64,000 nucleotides of DNA from Protonemura montana (Eukaryota; Arthropoda; Insecta; Plecoptera; Nemouridae): positions 4,898,001-4,962,000 of the forward strand of contig OX387605.1 in NCBI GenBank assembly GCA_947568835.1. The letters are read 5' to 3'. Position 1 is the stretch's first letter; each line of letters begins with the position of its first letter. Of the stretch, positions 14,201 to 26,400 are shown piece by piece. The translations under genes and the position numbers were made by a program. The notes under the pieces are model-generated. The model had not been told where the DNA came from. It made no database searches and worked only from the letters and a program-made list of their open reading frames with translations.

Positions 14201-15221
14201 TGAGTAGGTACACACGTCCCGAGAACGAGTCAATGACACCGAGTAACCATTGCACATAGGAAGAGGAGGGTATACGTCGAGAAGAAAAACTTGAAAATTA
14301 CAATTAAAAATTATTTGAATCCAAAGCTACAGACACATTTACGAACCGGTTTCTAACTGTTAACTGCGACAAGCGTTGCGAATGCCAAACGTTCATTTGA
14401 ATAAAAACAATTTCTGCTCGCGCCGGGAAATGAATTTGTATTTTCACATGGATAAGGTGCGGTTGCCACTCTCCCTTTTGTGTCTGTGACAAGATGTCGA
14501 TCTCGTTGCCAGTGAGCGAGCACTTTTCGCGCCAACGTTATCGGATCACGTAACTTTCACGCATTGCTGATCGTTACCTTTGCATAAATCCATGCGGTGA
14601 AGGAATCTCTTCTTTCTTGCAATCATCTCGAATTATCACATAGTCATGTAAAAAGTTACCAGATACCTGACGATATTTCGGAAGATACACACGGTTTACT
14701 TCGCATCAAAGTGTAACGAATAATGAATCAAAATTTGTTTCCGGACTTTTTCGTGCTCCCATCGTTGGTATTTCGCTTAATAGCTGCGTGAAATCCAAGC
14801 TCTACAAAAAAAAAAAGGGTTCAAGTGCCGATGATGTGTTTCGCTGGTTCTCATCGCGGTGCTCTTCTGCAATAGCTGCTGGTGGTAATGGCGCTGATAC
14901 AAACGCAATGCATGGAAAAGCACGAAACCAATGAAAGGAAAATACCTCTACTGAAAAGTTCCATGCAACGTCCTGCAGCTGATAATAAAAAGAGTTTTTC
15001 GCGGCGAGAGCACGCGGGTTCGCCTCTCTGCACATTTCTCCATTAATTGAATCATTCTTCAATGGGCCGTCGGAATGTTCTAATCAAATTCCATCGCCAC
15101 GCGGACTTCATTACGCGAACACTCGCATTAGCTTCGGCGTAACTCCATGGGTGCAATTACGTCCGTCATCGGACCCAGTCGATTCAATTGCAGGATTACC
15201 CTTTCGACTGTAGGGCGGGCA

Positions 15222-15235
15222 TGTGTGTGTGTGTG
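15222..15235 (+). repeat. (TG)7 microsatellite
   Basis: Seven perfect TG units in the 12-kb intron. Confidence 0.95.
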
Positions 15236-16477
15236 ATGGGCGCTCGTCAGAGGTCGACAACCGAGTCACGAGGCCCTTGGTTTTATCAGCTTGCACACGA
15301 AGAAACAAAAACTCGCGACAAACTAAAAATGGTCAAACTAGAAAACTAATCTCGGGCATACGACATTGTTTCGTCGCGTAGTTTCCTGTCGCCAACAACG
15401 AAGACACTCTTTTTTTTTCGCACTGACATTCTCGTGACAACCCATCGCAAGCACAAAAGATAAAGTGATTATCTCCTGTCCGGCTGGCGTCTTTGTACGA
15501 CAAAAGCATTTTTGATTACATGCCTCAATTTTTCGGGGACTTTTTTCTCTATTTTTTTTCCAAAAACAATTCTCGGTAAATTTGACATAGGACTATGGCT
15601 CCTGGTCAGCTTTGTCGACATGTTATTGTGCTCGATACGTGACATCATGGCGGCTGCCTTAGCAGGGTCAATGATTCGTCTCAAGTCGGCTGGCTTCTCA
15701 AAATGCCCTCAAGAGTTGGAGAAAAAAATCGTCGAGGAAACCTGTTCCGAGATGACTAGTTTTGCCGAAGTATATCTCTCCGCAGCAGCTCTCGGCGACG
15801 TGGACGGCAGGCACCTCACCTCGGTTCGTATCGTTGCTACGTATAGGATCGCGCCAGGCTACCGGCCTGACGAGGCTTATGAGTGGTCGTCTGCAGCAGG
15901 AAGACTCCCAAGCCTCGACGCTCATAATTATCATTATTAAAATAATGGGACGTGAAAGCCAGGGGTGACTAAAACTAAAGTGCACCAATTTTAAACCTGC
16001 GACGTTTCCTGCTCGTTCGGAGGCACCGCGGACTAAGTTGGAACGTTTCGTAACCGTAAAATTTAAATTAAATCACATTTCAAGAATCAAGTCAGACGTT
16101 ACGCCTTGATCTTAGAACGCGTAATTTCCATGTAATAGAAATATTGAAAAGATTCACTTTGTGGTTTGTGTAACTAGCTTTTTGTGATATTCAGATTCGA
16201 CTCGAAATTCTCTTCTCACGACCGCACAACCACGAAATCAATAACAAAACTAAAAAATCTATTTTCAAAGTCAATACCGGATCCGGAAACCTAAAAACAA
16301 CAACAGAAAGATACGCAGGCACCGCATGGAGGACCCTGTCCTACAAAAATACCAGCCAGACCGCCGCTCTTGTGACAAAGTGCGTTGTTGCGTCGCTATG
16401 ACAGTGAGTCAAGATCGCGCCACTCTTGAGCAGCATGATATAGTTGACATGATGACGGGCAACCCATTGTCACTCAC

Positions 16478-16529
16478 CTGCTCCGTGAACTCGGTGAGGT
16501 CACGCAGGCTTATGTTGTACACGATGTTT
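16478..16529 (-). CDS. Sema1a: Semaphorin-1a, internal coding exon (NIVYNISLRDL segment)
   Basis: This 52-nt exon gives one base that completes the Arg codon split with the exon at 23111-23207, then 17 codons reading NIVYNIS, LRDLTEF and TEQ, ending in phase 0. Joined to its neighbour it makes GARNIVYNIS, the strand of the first propeller blade common to class-1 semaphorins. The Asn-Ile-Ser is an N-glycosylation sequon, fitting an extracellular domain. The acceptor is CTGTTTCAG and the donor CAG/GTGAGT. The exon is too small to be judged on length or codon statistics alone; its identity rests on the protein wording and on exact frame agreement with both flanking exons. Confidence 0.93.
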
Positions 16530-17180
16530 CTGAAACAGACAAGAAATCCCATGAACACAATGCCAAGAAACAAGCGCCAAGAAATCAACGCGTAGAAAAC
16601 CGGAGCAATGACAGGTATATGCACAGAAAACCTCCCCGCGAGACCGAAAAACAACCAGCAGCATCGCATAAAACGTGCGCTAAGTGTGTGAACTAACGCT
16701 AATAAGCCTCTTGATTATGTGGCTTCGTGTATTCTGAGCAGGAGTTATCGCCTTCATTACTTCTTTATGGTTATGTATGTGGAGCATGGCGTCTAATTAG
16801 ATGGCACACTACTACAACGACGCTGAGTTAACACCAGAAAACGAACAATTCTAATAAATATGAATGACTTAAAGAAGTACATGCACTGTGCACGCGTTTG
16901 TGAGTGAGACTGAATCCTAGAAAACCCTTTCGGTGTTAGTGAAAATTAACTCTCTTCTAATCGCACTAGCGTATCTATGGCCCACATATTTCGGCTATGC
17001 CAGCAATGCGTCTTTTATAGTCTCTCGTGTTAAATTATGGCCCATGTTATATGTCTACGCAAAGTAACGAACTGACCCTCCTATTCTCGACCGCGAGATA
17101 CATTAAGATTGGATCGGATAAGCGAACTACCATGTACACGCGGACAGGCGCGAGGTATCAAAAAGTGAAACGAATCTCTG

Positions 17181-17198
17181 CCGCCGCCGCCGCCGCCA
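17181..17198 (+). repeat. (GCC)6 trinucleotide microsatellite
   Basis: Six perfect GCC units in the 6.6-kb intron. Confidence 0.95.
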
Positions 17199-17700
17199 CG
17201 TCACGTCTTTCCGGCACCGGTGCGTCTTCGGCAGCGGCGATGCGACGGCAGAAGACGCGGTCATGCAGGCTGAGTAGGCAAGTCAAATGGAGGTGGGTTT
17301 TGCCTTTGGCTACGACAGTTACACCGTGGCATTACCACATCGGCCAGCGGCGGCGACGGCGGGCGGCGGTCGATGAAACGACCAGTGGAGATGATCCCAA
17401 GTCACGATTTATATGAACATCGACTAACCAGGCGTCGAAGAGAATGGAACATCGAAGGCCCAAGCAAGAAAGAAGAACATGACCTAATAATAGGCATCAT
17501 GTCTTGTACATCGCTGGTATATATTCGTGCAGATGATAACCATAACCCATCCTCCAACACTTTCCATTTCAACTTATCGTTATAAACTGCGCGCGACCGA
17601 ATGTGTGTGGGGAGTGTGGTGAGTGTGTGTCTATAAGACCGGTTGAATTTGGCCAATACAATAAAGTTGCCCTGCACGACTGGCGTGCAGAAAATAATAG

Positions 17701-17765
17701 ATGGAGCCGGGTTTGAACCCTGTCTCAGAGAGGAAGCTCGAGTGCGAACAAACGCTCTGTTAGGA
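17701..17765 (-). mobile_element. tRNA-like segment, candidate SINE head
   Basis: On the minus strand the segment ends in CAGGGTTCAAACCCGGCTCC, a near-perfect tRNA T-arm with B box (17704-17723), with a T-stem that pairs. Upstream, CAGAGCGTTTGTTCGC and ACTCGAGC resemble the D-arm and anticodon regions. The A box is degenerate and the 5' acceptor strand is missing, so a decayed tRNA-derived SINE or tRNA pseudogene fits better than a functional gene. Confidence 0.4.
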
Positions 17766-18783
17766 TATAAAACGGAAATACGTTTTGCGAAAGAGGACGG
17801 CTGCGCGTGGGCTGCGAACTATAAACCCGTAAAACCGTATGAAACGAATGAACTGCACACAGGCAAGTGACTTTTCCAAGTGATATTAAAGACAGATGCG
17901 CGGTCCCATGTCTTCGGGCTGTGGTTTAAGAAAAGAGCCTCTTTGCGCCCGAGCTGTGGCTGAGGAGGGTGGTTGTCTGGCTGGCACTGAGACGCGTGGT
18001 TTGGTGGCGCTCGAGACGCTTGGGTTCTTGCCAGGACACAGTCTACAACGCTCCAGCGAACGTGAAGAATCGACGCCCGCGACGGAACATGATGGACGCC
18101 GCAGAACGACGCCGACGCCTAGCCACTCGTACAAGGGCCACGGTCCAACAGAACCGATAAATCTAGTATCGGATTCGGGACGCTGGCTGCTGCGTGGTTT
18201 CGCGGTGGAAATAAGCTTGGATGGTGCAGGGATGATTTCGTTCCAAACGAATGTCGGATTCCGATCACGTTAATGTCGTCACATGCGTCACTTAGCGAAA
18301 TTGAGAATCCGGGAAACACTCTGGAGTGAAGTGCAATTTCTAGATCAGTGGTTGTCAAAACATTTTTTTAATTTTGGGCAGTAAAATACTTTCATATTGT
18401 TGGCACAAAATCAAAGGATTAGCAAAAATGAAGGCGCGACGATTAAAATGCAAAATGCACACATTTGCCACCCTTTTCCAGTCAATAATTTTAATTTTAG
18501 AACACACAGAAGTAGAGGGTGGAAAACCACTTTCGCGGGCAATTACTCAGTTTAAGTACTTAAAGAACGGCATGTTATATATAAAGGTGCCTACTGTGTC
18601 TGAATATGAATAGGCACCAGCTCCTAGTTTATAACAAACAAGCCAGGTAGCACATTTACAAAGAAATGTTCACAGAAATATCACAGAGCTGCGTAATTGC
18701 ACTGGGCTAGAAAAAGAGCGCTGGGATAGACAATGCAAATATGAAAATGAGACGAGCAGAACAATAATATCTTGTGAGAGGCC

Positions 18784-18796
18784 ATATATATATATA
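18784..18796. repeat. (TA)n microsatellite
   Basis: A perfect 13-base AT alternation in the 6.6-kb intron. Confidence 0.9.
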
Positions 18797-20160
18797 AGAG
18801 AGTAGCGTAACAAGAGAACCCAAGCAGTGGTGTACGTGAACAAAGACCAACGACGGGTCTTATATTCTCTAGAACCTGCAAAGATTTTTACTGCACCGTC
18901 AGATGAGATGTCTATGCAGCTCTCCTGTCTGATTATTTCATTGCTTTCCGCCAGACGGGCACAAACTGCAAATCAGCAGCGAAGAAAGACCCGTGTCTTC
19001 TTGGCATGACGCGATATTTCCTCTAGATGGCACAAGTCAGCTTGGCACTCGAAACAATCGCGCTAGCAAAAATATAAATAAAAAATAACCTACTTTGAAC
19101 CACATAGGTCAAACCCTGCGGAAGTAATTCGAGACAACTAATGTTGACATTTTTAACAAGTTGTCCTGATTTCTTGACATTTTCTTTAGTTTTTTTTTTC
19201 ACTTTTGCGGTGGTGGTGGAAGAACTGTAATAAATATTGCAGTAGTAAAGTAATTGCTCCAGTTCACGGCACAAGCGGCGAGAGACAGGAACTATTTGCA
19301 AATAAATAAAGCTATGACAGGATATTAGAGAAGTCCTGGAGACTTGAAGTCCTGAAGACCCAAAAACTGACTGCATATTTCTTATTTTTCGTTTTGTTTA
19401 AAATTCGCGGTGGTCTTAATTTTTTTTTTCACCCAGATCTAATCATCGTGCCGTGTCAAAAAGTTTAATTCCTCGACGCCAAACCGAGCGGAGACAAGAT
19501 GACACTGTCACAAACTTCGGTGAAACAAAAAAAGTCAAAAGTCAACTATATATATGTATTTTTTTTTTACTTTTTACTCAACTGGTCGAACTTTGTGCCC
19601 GAATATGCGCAAAACTTTTCCGTTAAATCTATCTCTCGATAGATATAGCTTCGTGATAGATAGGTTAGGGAATATCTTAGAAAGATATAGCGCCACTCTA
19701 TTTGCATTACGTACATCGAAGTATCTTCGTCTCTGAATATTTTCTTCACTGAGTAAATCTTATCCCGTATCATATGAACTCGAATGTTCGTTTCGCTGCA
19801 CGCCAGCTAGTTGGCGTATTACATATCATATTACATATCTAGCGATCGTAATTTCGCAAATTGCAATATAAGTATGAGTGTGCCATTGCATGATTTATAT
19901 AACACATGTATTATTTGCATTACATTACATATCCGAGCGCCCCAAAGCATATTTCACTATCCTAACAGCAACCCACGAAAGTGATTCCACAACACCTGAT
20001 CCCGTTTCAAAAAAAAAAACCCTTTGACAAGCAAACAACGCTAACAATTTCTTTACACAATGCCCGTAATTCATATGATTATTTCTTTCTGATTTCCCCG
20101 TGAAACGACAGATGAGAAGTGAATTGAAATACGATATCCCTTGATTCGCCGAGGTCACGC

Positions 20161-20194
20161 AGCGACGCGACGTCGCACGTGACGTCGCGACGCT
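20161..20194. repeat. Near-palindromic CpG-rich block
   Basis: The block contains GACGCGACGTCGC, then ACGT, then GACGTCGCGACGC. Read on the opposite strand it is nearly the same sequence. It includes two GACGTC (CRE-like) cores and the decamer CGTCGCGACG at 20183-20192. Confidence 0.85.
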
Positions 20195-21132
20195 GGTTCT
20201 CTTGAGGGATGCATGCATGATTCACCGCGGCGTCAGCGGCGTAGCACCGGAAGCGTCGGTCAACTGCCGTCGTTCTCCAGGGTTGACGTCGACAGTAATG
20301 TCACAGAGTCACGACACGTACGGCAAACAACTTGCTCCCTCCAAACGAACTGGGCAAACTAAATACTGTTCATACAGGGCGAGATTTATTGCTGGAAAAC
20401 TTGTCGTTTTCAAGTATTACCGCATGGGGTTGATATACAGGATATTGCCGAGAATTGCACAAGAAAACGAAACGTCAAACTGGCAAATGCAGAGACGGGT
20501 GTGTTGGTTGCGCCAAGTGTTTATTACGACAAATTTATACGTTTATACGTGACTTTTTGCGGTGCCAAAAAAAAAATGGCAAAATGTGTTGACAAAATGT
20601 TTCATTAAGAAGAAATATGGGGCACGTTCTCGCGGAAGAATTAAATAGCGTGTGTTTATGACCCGGCTTAATATCTGGGCATCTGTCTTCATTCTCAGTC
20701 GATTAATACCTCACAGAATGCAATTGCGTACTGCTATAACTTAGGTACCTACGGGTGCACCTGTTTTTTTCCGCTACGTCACGTGAGAAATGGCTAGTCC
20801 ATCGAGCATACGTGTGAATAATAAATCAAAAAACTAAAATTACTCTCTTAAATAGAAACCTCGCTGAATATTTCAGCACCAAGTCTTTTTTTCCCTAGGC
20901 AGTGGAAGTGCCGGGTTAATCTTTAATTTCAAAGCTTTCTGCAAACTTTGATTCTAGCAGATCACGATTTTTTGGTAAAACAGTTTTAAATACAATACTA
21001 ATCAGCCTGAGTAAACGAAAACACACATCAGACGCCACGTCGTGTCGAGATCGGAGAATGACGCCGCTTTTCCCATCTTTGAGCAGCCACCACAGACAGA
21101 ACGGAGTCGTACAAACATCCACAGGCTTGCAT

Positions 21133-21145
21133 CCCCCCCCCCCCC
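21133..21145 (+). repeat. Poly-C tract, 13 bases
   Basis: This is an uninterrupted run of 13 cytosines inside the 6.6-kb intron, followed by further C-rich sequence to about 21175. Confidence 0.95.
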
Positions 21146-23110
21146 AACCGCACCCCGACAAACCCCTTTACTTAAATCACAGCCGCATAATTCACATCCG
21201 TCCCACGCCGATCAGCAGATAGGGCAAGTCGTGAGGTAAATTCGCTTCCGAAACAGTAGGAAAATCGTAGGAACCAAACAAAGATTTAAATATGCGTGTG
21301 GCGTGTCTATATCCAACTCTATATCGGAACCAACCACGCACGTCAATTTATATAGTCTGTATTTCTGTTATTTTTAGTTTTATTATAAGATATCTTAACG
21401 TACCAGTCTCTAATAATAAACTATATATTCCATTCCCTTTATACTCATAAGTTTCTTTTCATGAGACAATTCATTCCCACTGCGCGGGCTCACTCGCTAC
21501 TTTGTGGCTCGCTCTCCCGACTCCTCACACCCCCGAAAACGCAGCCCCACCTTAATTTATCTCTCACCCTAAGCATATATTGACTTAACCTGTCTCCACC
21601 CTTCTCCTTACGTTTCATATTTATTATCTACCTTGCCCAACCCAACTACCCCAAAAACCGAGTGCTTTGCATATGCATTTTGAATTGTTTGCTACCTTCC
21701 CGAGAGGGTGACCACAAACATGCGTATTTGATACGTCAGAGATGAACGTCCACTGGTGCACGGAACGGAATCCATTTATTGGAGAAATGATCTTGAAATT
21801 GCAGTGTAAATTCCGAGTTCCTGTGCCTCGGACAAAAGCACCGCAAAGTGCCCCGCAAGAAAATTATGTAATTATGCGTACTGCTGGTATGACAACGGCT
21901 TTCCTCATTGTATGCTTAAAATTAACGTGACTTGCGTTTCAGAACATTTCGCTTGATTATAGTTTTTTCGCTGGAGACTCTTTAAAAACTCCCCTAACCG
22001 AAGATATAATAGCATTTACAAACTTATACACTGTATATACGCTTAAGGGTGAATGGATCGAATAAGTATAGGGCTGGCTTTGACATGGAAGATGACTTAC
22101 AAAACGGAATGATTACGATCCTTTCTTCTGGCGATGAATCGTTAGTATACGTTGTCTATAAAAACGGTTTACTGCCCCAAGGCTTCATGCCTTTATAGCC
22201 AGGGTCAAAGCTGAGCGCGCGAAGGGTTGATTTTTACTTGATATTAAAGCAATATTAATATCCTAACGTGCGAGCTTGTTTTAAAATGTTTTGGTTTATA
22301 CTGGGTACTTTTTTTTTTATTGTTTTGCGGTCCGGGCGCCCGGGGGTACGACGGCGCATGAACCTACATCAAATTTGGCTCTCGCCGGTCGCGTTAGCCG
22401 TCCACGGCGGCCAAAAACTAGCACGCGATTGACGGCGTCCAAGCTTTGGGTACGTGAAACTATGTTGCTACCAGCTAGCTGAGTTTATACGAGCACCGAT
22501 TTGCATTTATATAAGTTAAATAAAGGTAAAACCAATTTTTACAGCCGTTTTTTTTTGTTGGCTTCTTTGTTTTCCTATCTTTACGACCGGTACTATATGG
22601 CCAACTTTTCCAAGCTCAGGCATCGACCAGAGCTCAGCACGCGTCAGGTCGAACACCACGCACATCAGCTGTTCACCTTTGATGGCTTGCCCATTTCGGA
22701 AACACGGGAAATTTGACATAAAAGTAAAACAATGGGGCAGTGATCAATGAGATCGTCGGCCAAATAAAAGTACCTAAGTAATGATTTTTTTTTTAACAAT
22801 AACTCTTCTAGTGAACATTTTTTAAAAACTAATTCTGATATATTCGGTTAAAGCTGCGTGCATATTTCAAGCGCTACGTTAAAGTATGTGCCTGTATATT
22901 TCGAAAGCTTTAAATAGAGCATCCATCTTGATTACCACACATGTTTTGGCAAAAACCACGCGAACAAATGTGCGTGCGTTTCACGCATCCAATGCGAAAA
23001 GCAAATACGCTGCGATTTAAAAACAAAGACGTTCCATGGTTACCGCGGGTGGGGTGCGAGGGACGGCGGCATCTCCCTTAATAGGAGTCGAGGGGTAAAC
23101 TGTTACTCAC

Positions 23111-23207
23111 CTAGCTCCAATGAGAAGTGAATTCGCATCCTTCTCGAGCAGTTTGAAATGGTCCTTGTGGGTGTCATTACCCAGAAACCTCTGTACTTGC
23201 TCCTCGC
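23111..23207 (-). CDS. Sema1a: Semaphorin-1a, internal coding exon (start of the Sema domain)
   Basis: This 97-nt exon encodes the first part of a Sema domain, the seven-bladed beta-propeller by which semaphorins bind plexins in axon guidance. It enters in phase 1: its first two bases (GC) complete a Gly codon begun in the previous exon. It then reads 31 full codons, including EEQVQRFLGND, THKDHFKLLEKD and SLLIGA, and ends with AG, the first two bases of an Arg codon. The acceptor is a long T-rich tract ending TTTCAG and the donor is AG/GTGAGT. The LGNDT segment contains an N-x-T glycosylation site. From memory of the family this is nearly the wording of grasshopper fasciclin IV (Sema-1a). 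Sema-1b is the only serious alternative. The frame also stays open upstream of the acceptor to in-frame ATGs at 23301 and 23268, probably by chance. Confidence 0.93.
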
Positions 23208-23432
23208 CTGAAACAGTCAAAGAAACAAAAACGTGAAACAAAACGCTTCGGTGGAACAACTCTTGCATCGCCCAGGGATCCTTGTACATGTATGAGGACA
23301 AAGCGATACAGTTTTGGACTTTTTAATTTACATAACACCGTTGCTTTGAACGCTTATGAATATCGAATCAAAGTACGATTTCCCACAAATGTTGAACTAG
23401 CATGTGAACTCGGCGGTGTATATCTCTCCAAG

Positions 23433-23489
23433 ATGCAAATATTATGCTAATTGATGAACTTAATTAAATATGCATTAGTAAGTAATTAG
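23433..23489. promoter_or_regulatory. Candidate enhancer: POU/homeodomain site cluster
   Basis: Five sites lie within 57 bases: a perfect octamer ATGCAAAT (23433-23440), ATGCTAAT (23444-23451), TTAATTAA (23460-23467), ATGCATTA (23470-23477) and GTAATTAG (23482-23489). The first is the classical POU-domain site; the others are homeodomain-type TAAT cores. The cluster sits about 230 bp upstream of the first recognised semaphorin exon, in intron. The motifs are seen directly; regulatory function is inferred. Confidence 0.35.
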
Positions 23490-26400
23490 CGAGATCTGTC
23501 GTGGTATTAAATGTACAGTGTAGGCTCATTAGAGCGAAAATGAAAACATTTTTATTAATTATGCTTTCTTTGGTTTTGTGGGTAATTATACGAACAAAAA
23601 AAGTGTTGGAAGTGGTATTCAGTTAAGCAAATATGGCATGGCACTGAGGAGTGAGGGTAATTCTTTAAATGGAGTCATATTGTTTAAAAGCATACGTAAT
23701 TATCTTAGAAAGAGAATAATACATTGGAGCGCACTGAAAGAGGCGGAACTTTTGAATACATTTTCCACGGAGACGTTCTTTCCGTTGGAAAAGACAAGGG
23801 GAGAAATGGAAGCGTTATAAAAATAGAAACAATTAGTCACTCGGTAGGAGGCGGTGTAACGTGACTAATACCCATGCAGCCCTTTAACTGCAATAACTAT
23901 CGGTGCAAAGTGCACACAGTATATAATGTAATGCAAAAACAACATACGGTCTACACTACCTATATCAGCCAGTAAAAGGTAATACCCTCGTAAGGGACGT
24001 CCGGTCATTCGACTTGTTACTTAGATACGTCGGTCGTAAATTAGCACTTGCAAGGTTTCAACTTTGCAGGGCGCCGCGACGCTCTAGTTTAGGTGACGTC
24101 ATCTGGGATTAGTGGACAGGTGATTAGAGTTGCTTGCAGAGCTGGACATGGACACAAAAACCTCGCCGTGCTATCTCCGTTTAATCGTTTTCAACAAAGT
24201 TAATTCTGCTAAAAGCAAACTATTTGGTCAACGCTTTGCAAGAGCTAGAGCCGAGAGGTTTTGTTTCTTTTCGTTTGCTAATTCAATCGCCAGGGATTCC
24301 TTGAGAGGTGGAGTGAAATGTTTGATACGAATCCGTGAAGATACTTTGGTTTCCCAGCTACGAGGTGAACGGTTTTCACTCGTTCGCCAAACACGGATTC
24401 CCGCAGAGCGCGAGGACGGGAACAGTTGGTGAATTTCAATCGAAACGACGGGAACGAGTAATGAAGTCGAGGAGAGAGGATTGATGAAAAGGTGTGCGGA
24501 AATTTCACATTCAACGTAAACCACGAGCCTTTCTGTTGAAAAGCTATTATCTTTCTGTATATTTTTTTATAGGAATATATATTATACTGTATATATTCGT
24601 GGTGAGTAGCTGTAGCGATAAATCAATTCCATCAAAGCTGAATGATAAAGACGAATGGTGACTGTAGGAGTTGGAATGTTTCGCGGCGGATAAGGTAATG
24701 TTGCGACGGTGGTCGACAAATGTGATGGTCATCCAGGCAATGTTTTGTCATCAGAGTAATCGACGCGGGAAAGGAAATTGCTTGGAAGTGCAACAACTCA
24801 CGCAGCCATTGTGACAAACTCCTCTGTATCAAATGACCCAATGGGTTTTTGGAGAGCATTTCGGTCGCATTATCTGCAGAATGCAGCAACCGCGTCAGGG
24901 TAGTTTATGCGTTATGGTGTTGCAGTTTCGGATGCCAAGGCGCCAAACGTATCAAGACAATATAGGAAGAGGTGCACGAGATACCGAGAAGGGACATTTG
25001 CGATGCTATCAAAATCTAAGCACCTCTATTATCAAGAAGCATGAGAGGGACACTTTTTTTTGCCGAAAAGTCAAAGTTTACCTAGTGTGAAAGTGCTGCG
25101 AGGTCTAACACAGGCTCGCAGTTGAGTGTAAGCTCTTGTATTTTTTTTCACCGTACATTGCTAGAATATTCATGGCCCAGAGACTTTTCATCGGGATCGG
25201 GCGATGGGTATTTTAAGAATACATATAAGAACGAGTTAGCAGAGAGGAGAAAGCGAATGCTGCATAGCAGTTCGTTTTGATAAGCGAAAGAAGAGAAAGG
25301 GCATTTTCGCGAATGTTATTCTTGTTCGTTTCATTTCTAGTTTTCGATAAATCTGAATAAATCTATATACTAAAGGAGACGTTTCTCACAAAAGTGGGCA
25401 ATAGGGTTGCAAGGAGGGGGCCGGCAGGTAGCTGCGTTGATATCGGAGATGCCTGCGTCATATTATTAATGGATCTCGTGTTTTATACAAAGGCAATACA
25501 GTCGAGATGACATGTGCGAATGTGAGCAGCACCAAAGTAAGACGAAAACATGCCTAGATATACGCGTACGCAGAAAACGTAATTTCAATAGAAGAAAAAA
25601 CTCAAGATGGCAAGTCAAAGGCTAGAGAAATTTCCCTTAGCAAAGAGAATTAGCAATTGTTTTCAAATTGTTTGTTCCTATGCATTCTGATGGTGATTGG
25701 CACGTAAGTCAAGAAGGGTGCAAGAACGTGTTCAGATCCTCGACAGCTCTTGGTAGCTGAATACAGCACCTGCAAGTCGGATTAGCGAACTCGATTGCAT
25801 ATAATTGGATAATGGTCTTCCCAGGCGTCTTCCATCCCGGTGTACCCCACAAACACATCCCAAACCCCCAGCGGTGCATTACTGGGTTTGTATATACCCT
25901 CGGCTACAGAGCAGCCCTAATTCTGTTGCTCTAAGTGCTCCATAAAAGGTTAGAGACCTCTAAAGTTTCGAACAAACCATATTTCCCGCAGCGATGGATG
26001 AGTGAGCTTGAGAAACAATCGCAAGACGCCATGTGGGTCGCAATTTACTCACTGCCCGGCCTGTGCAGTGCAAGGGAACAGACGACAGGCGAGGCACAGT
26101 GTGAGCTCTCGGGTCAACTCTCCTGAGATAATAAGTTACGAGGAGGTTGTCTCATAATCCACGGAGTCACCACAAATCCCGTATTTCTCATAGCTTACAG
26201 ACGCTGTGTTTTTCCCTTTCCAGCCAAACATCTTCCCACATCATGTCGTCGCTAGACAACAACAACTACGTAGACGACGACGACGAAGACGTTGAGGGTA
26301 AAAGGAACGGCGAAAATACAAACGATGAGTTATAGGTCGTGATTCGCAAAGCTGGAAAAATCGCACTGGACTGCATATTATAGGTATCGAAGAGGTAAGG

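Larger units (their letters stand above)
4447..16477 (-). other. Semaphorin intron, 12.0 kb
   Basis: This is a complete phase-0 intron between the NIVYNIS exon and the RIEWHSSG exon. It holds a GGCGTC triplet array at 10409-10428, a GGTACC-based short repeat at 11188-11212, a (TG)7 tract at 15222-15235, and the longest open frame of the window (5310-5885, minus). None of the open frames has recognisable domains, and the better ones are open on both strands at once, as expected of chance frames in moderately GC-rich intron. I see no nested gene. Confidence 0.75.
16530..23110 (-). other. Semaphorin intron, 6.6 kb
   Basis: This is a complete intron (phase 2, splitting an Arg codon) between the EEQVQRF exon and the NIVYNIS exon. 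It holds a (GCC)6 tract at 17181-17198, a tRNA-like SINE candidate at 17701-17765, a TA tract at 18784-18796, the near-palindromic GACGTC/CGTCGCGACG block at 20161-20194, and a 13-base poly-C run at 21133-21145. No coding exon was recognised. Confidence 0.75.

Noticed and set aside
15512..15940. 142-codon plus-strand open frame with a hydrophobic start.
   Set aside because: It is antisense to another open frame, starts in T-rich intron (Phe/Leu by composition), has no recognisable domain and no splice context.
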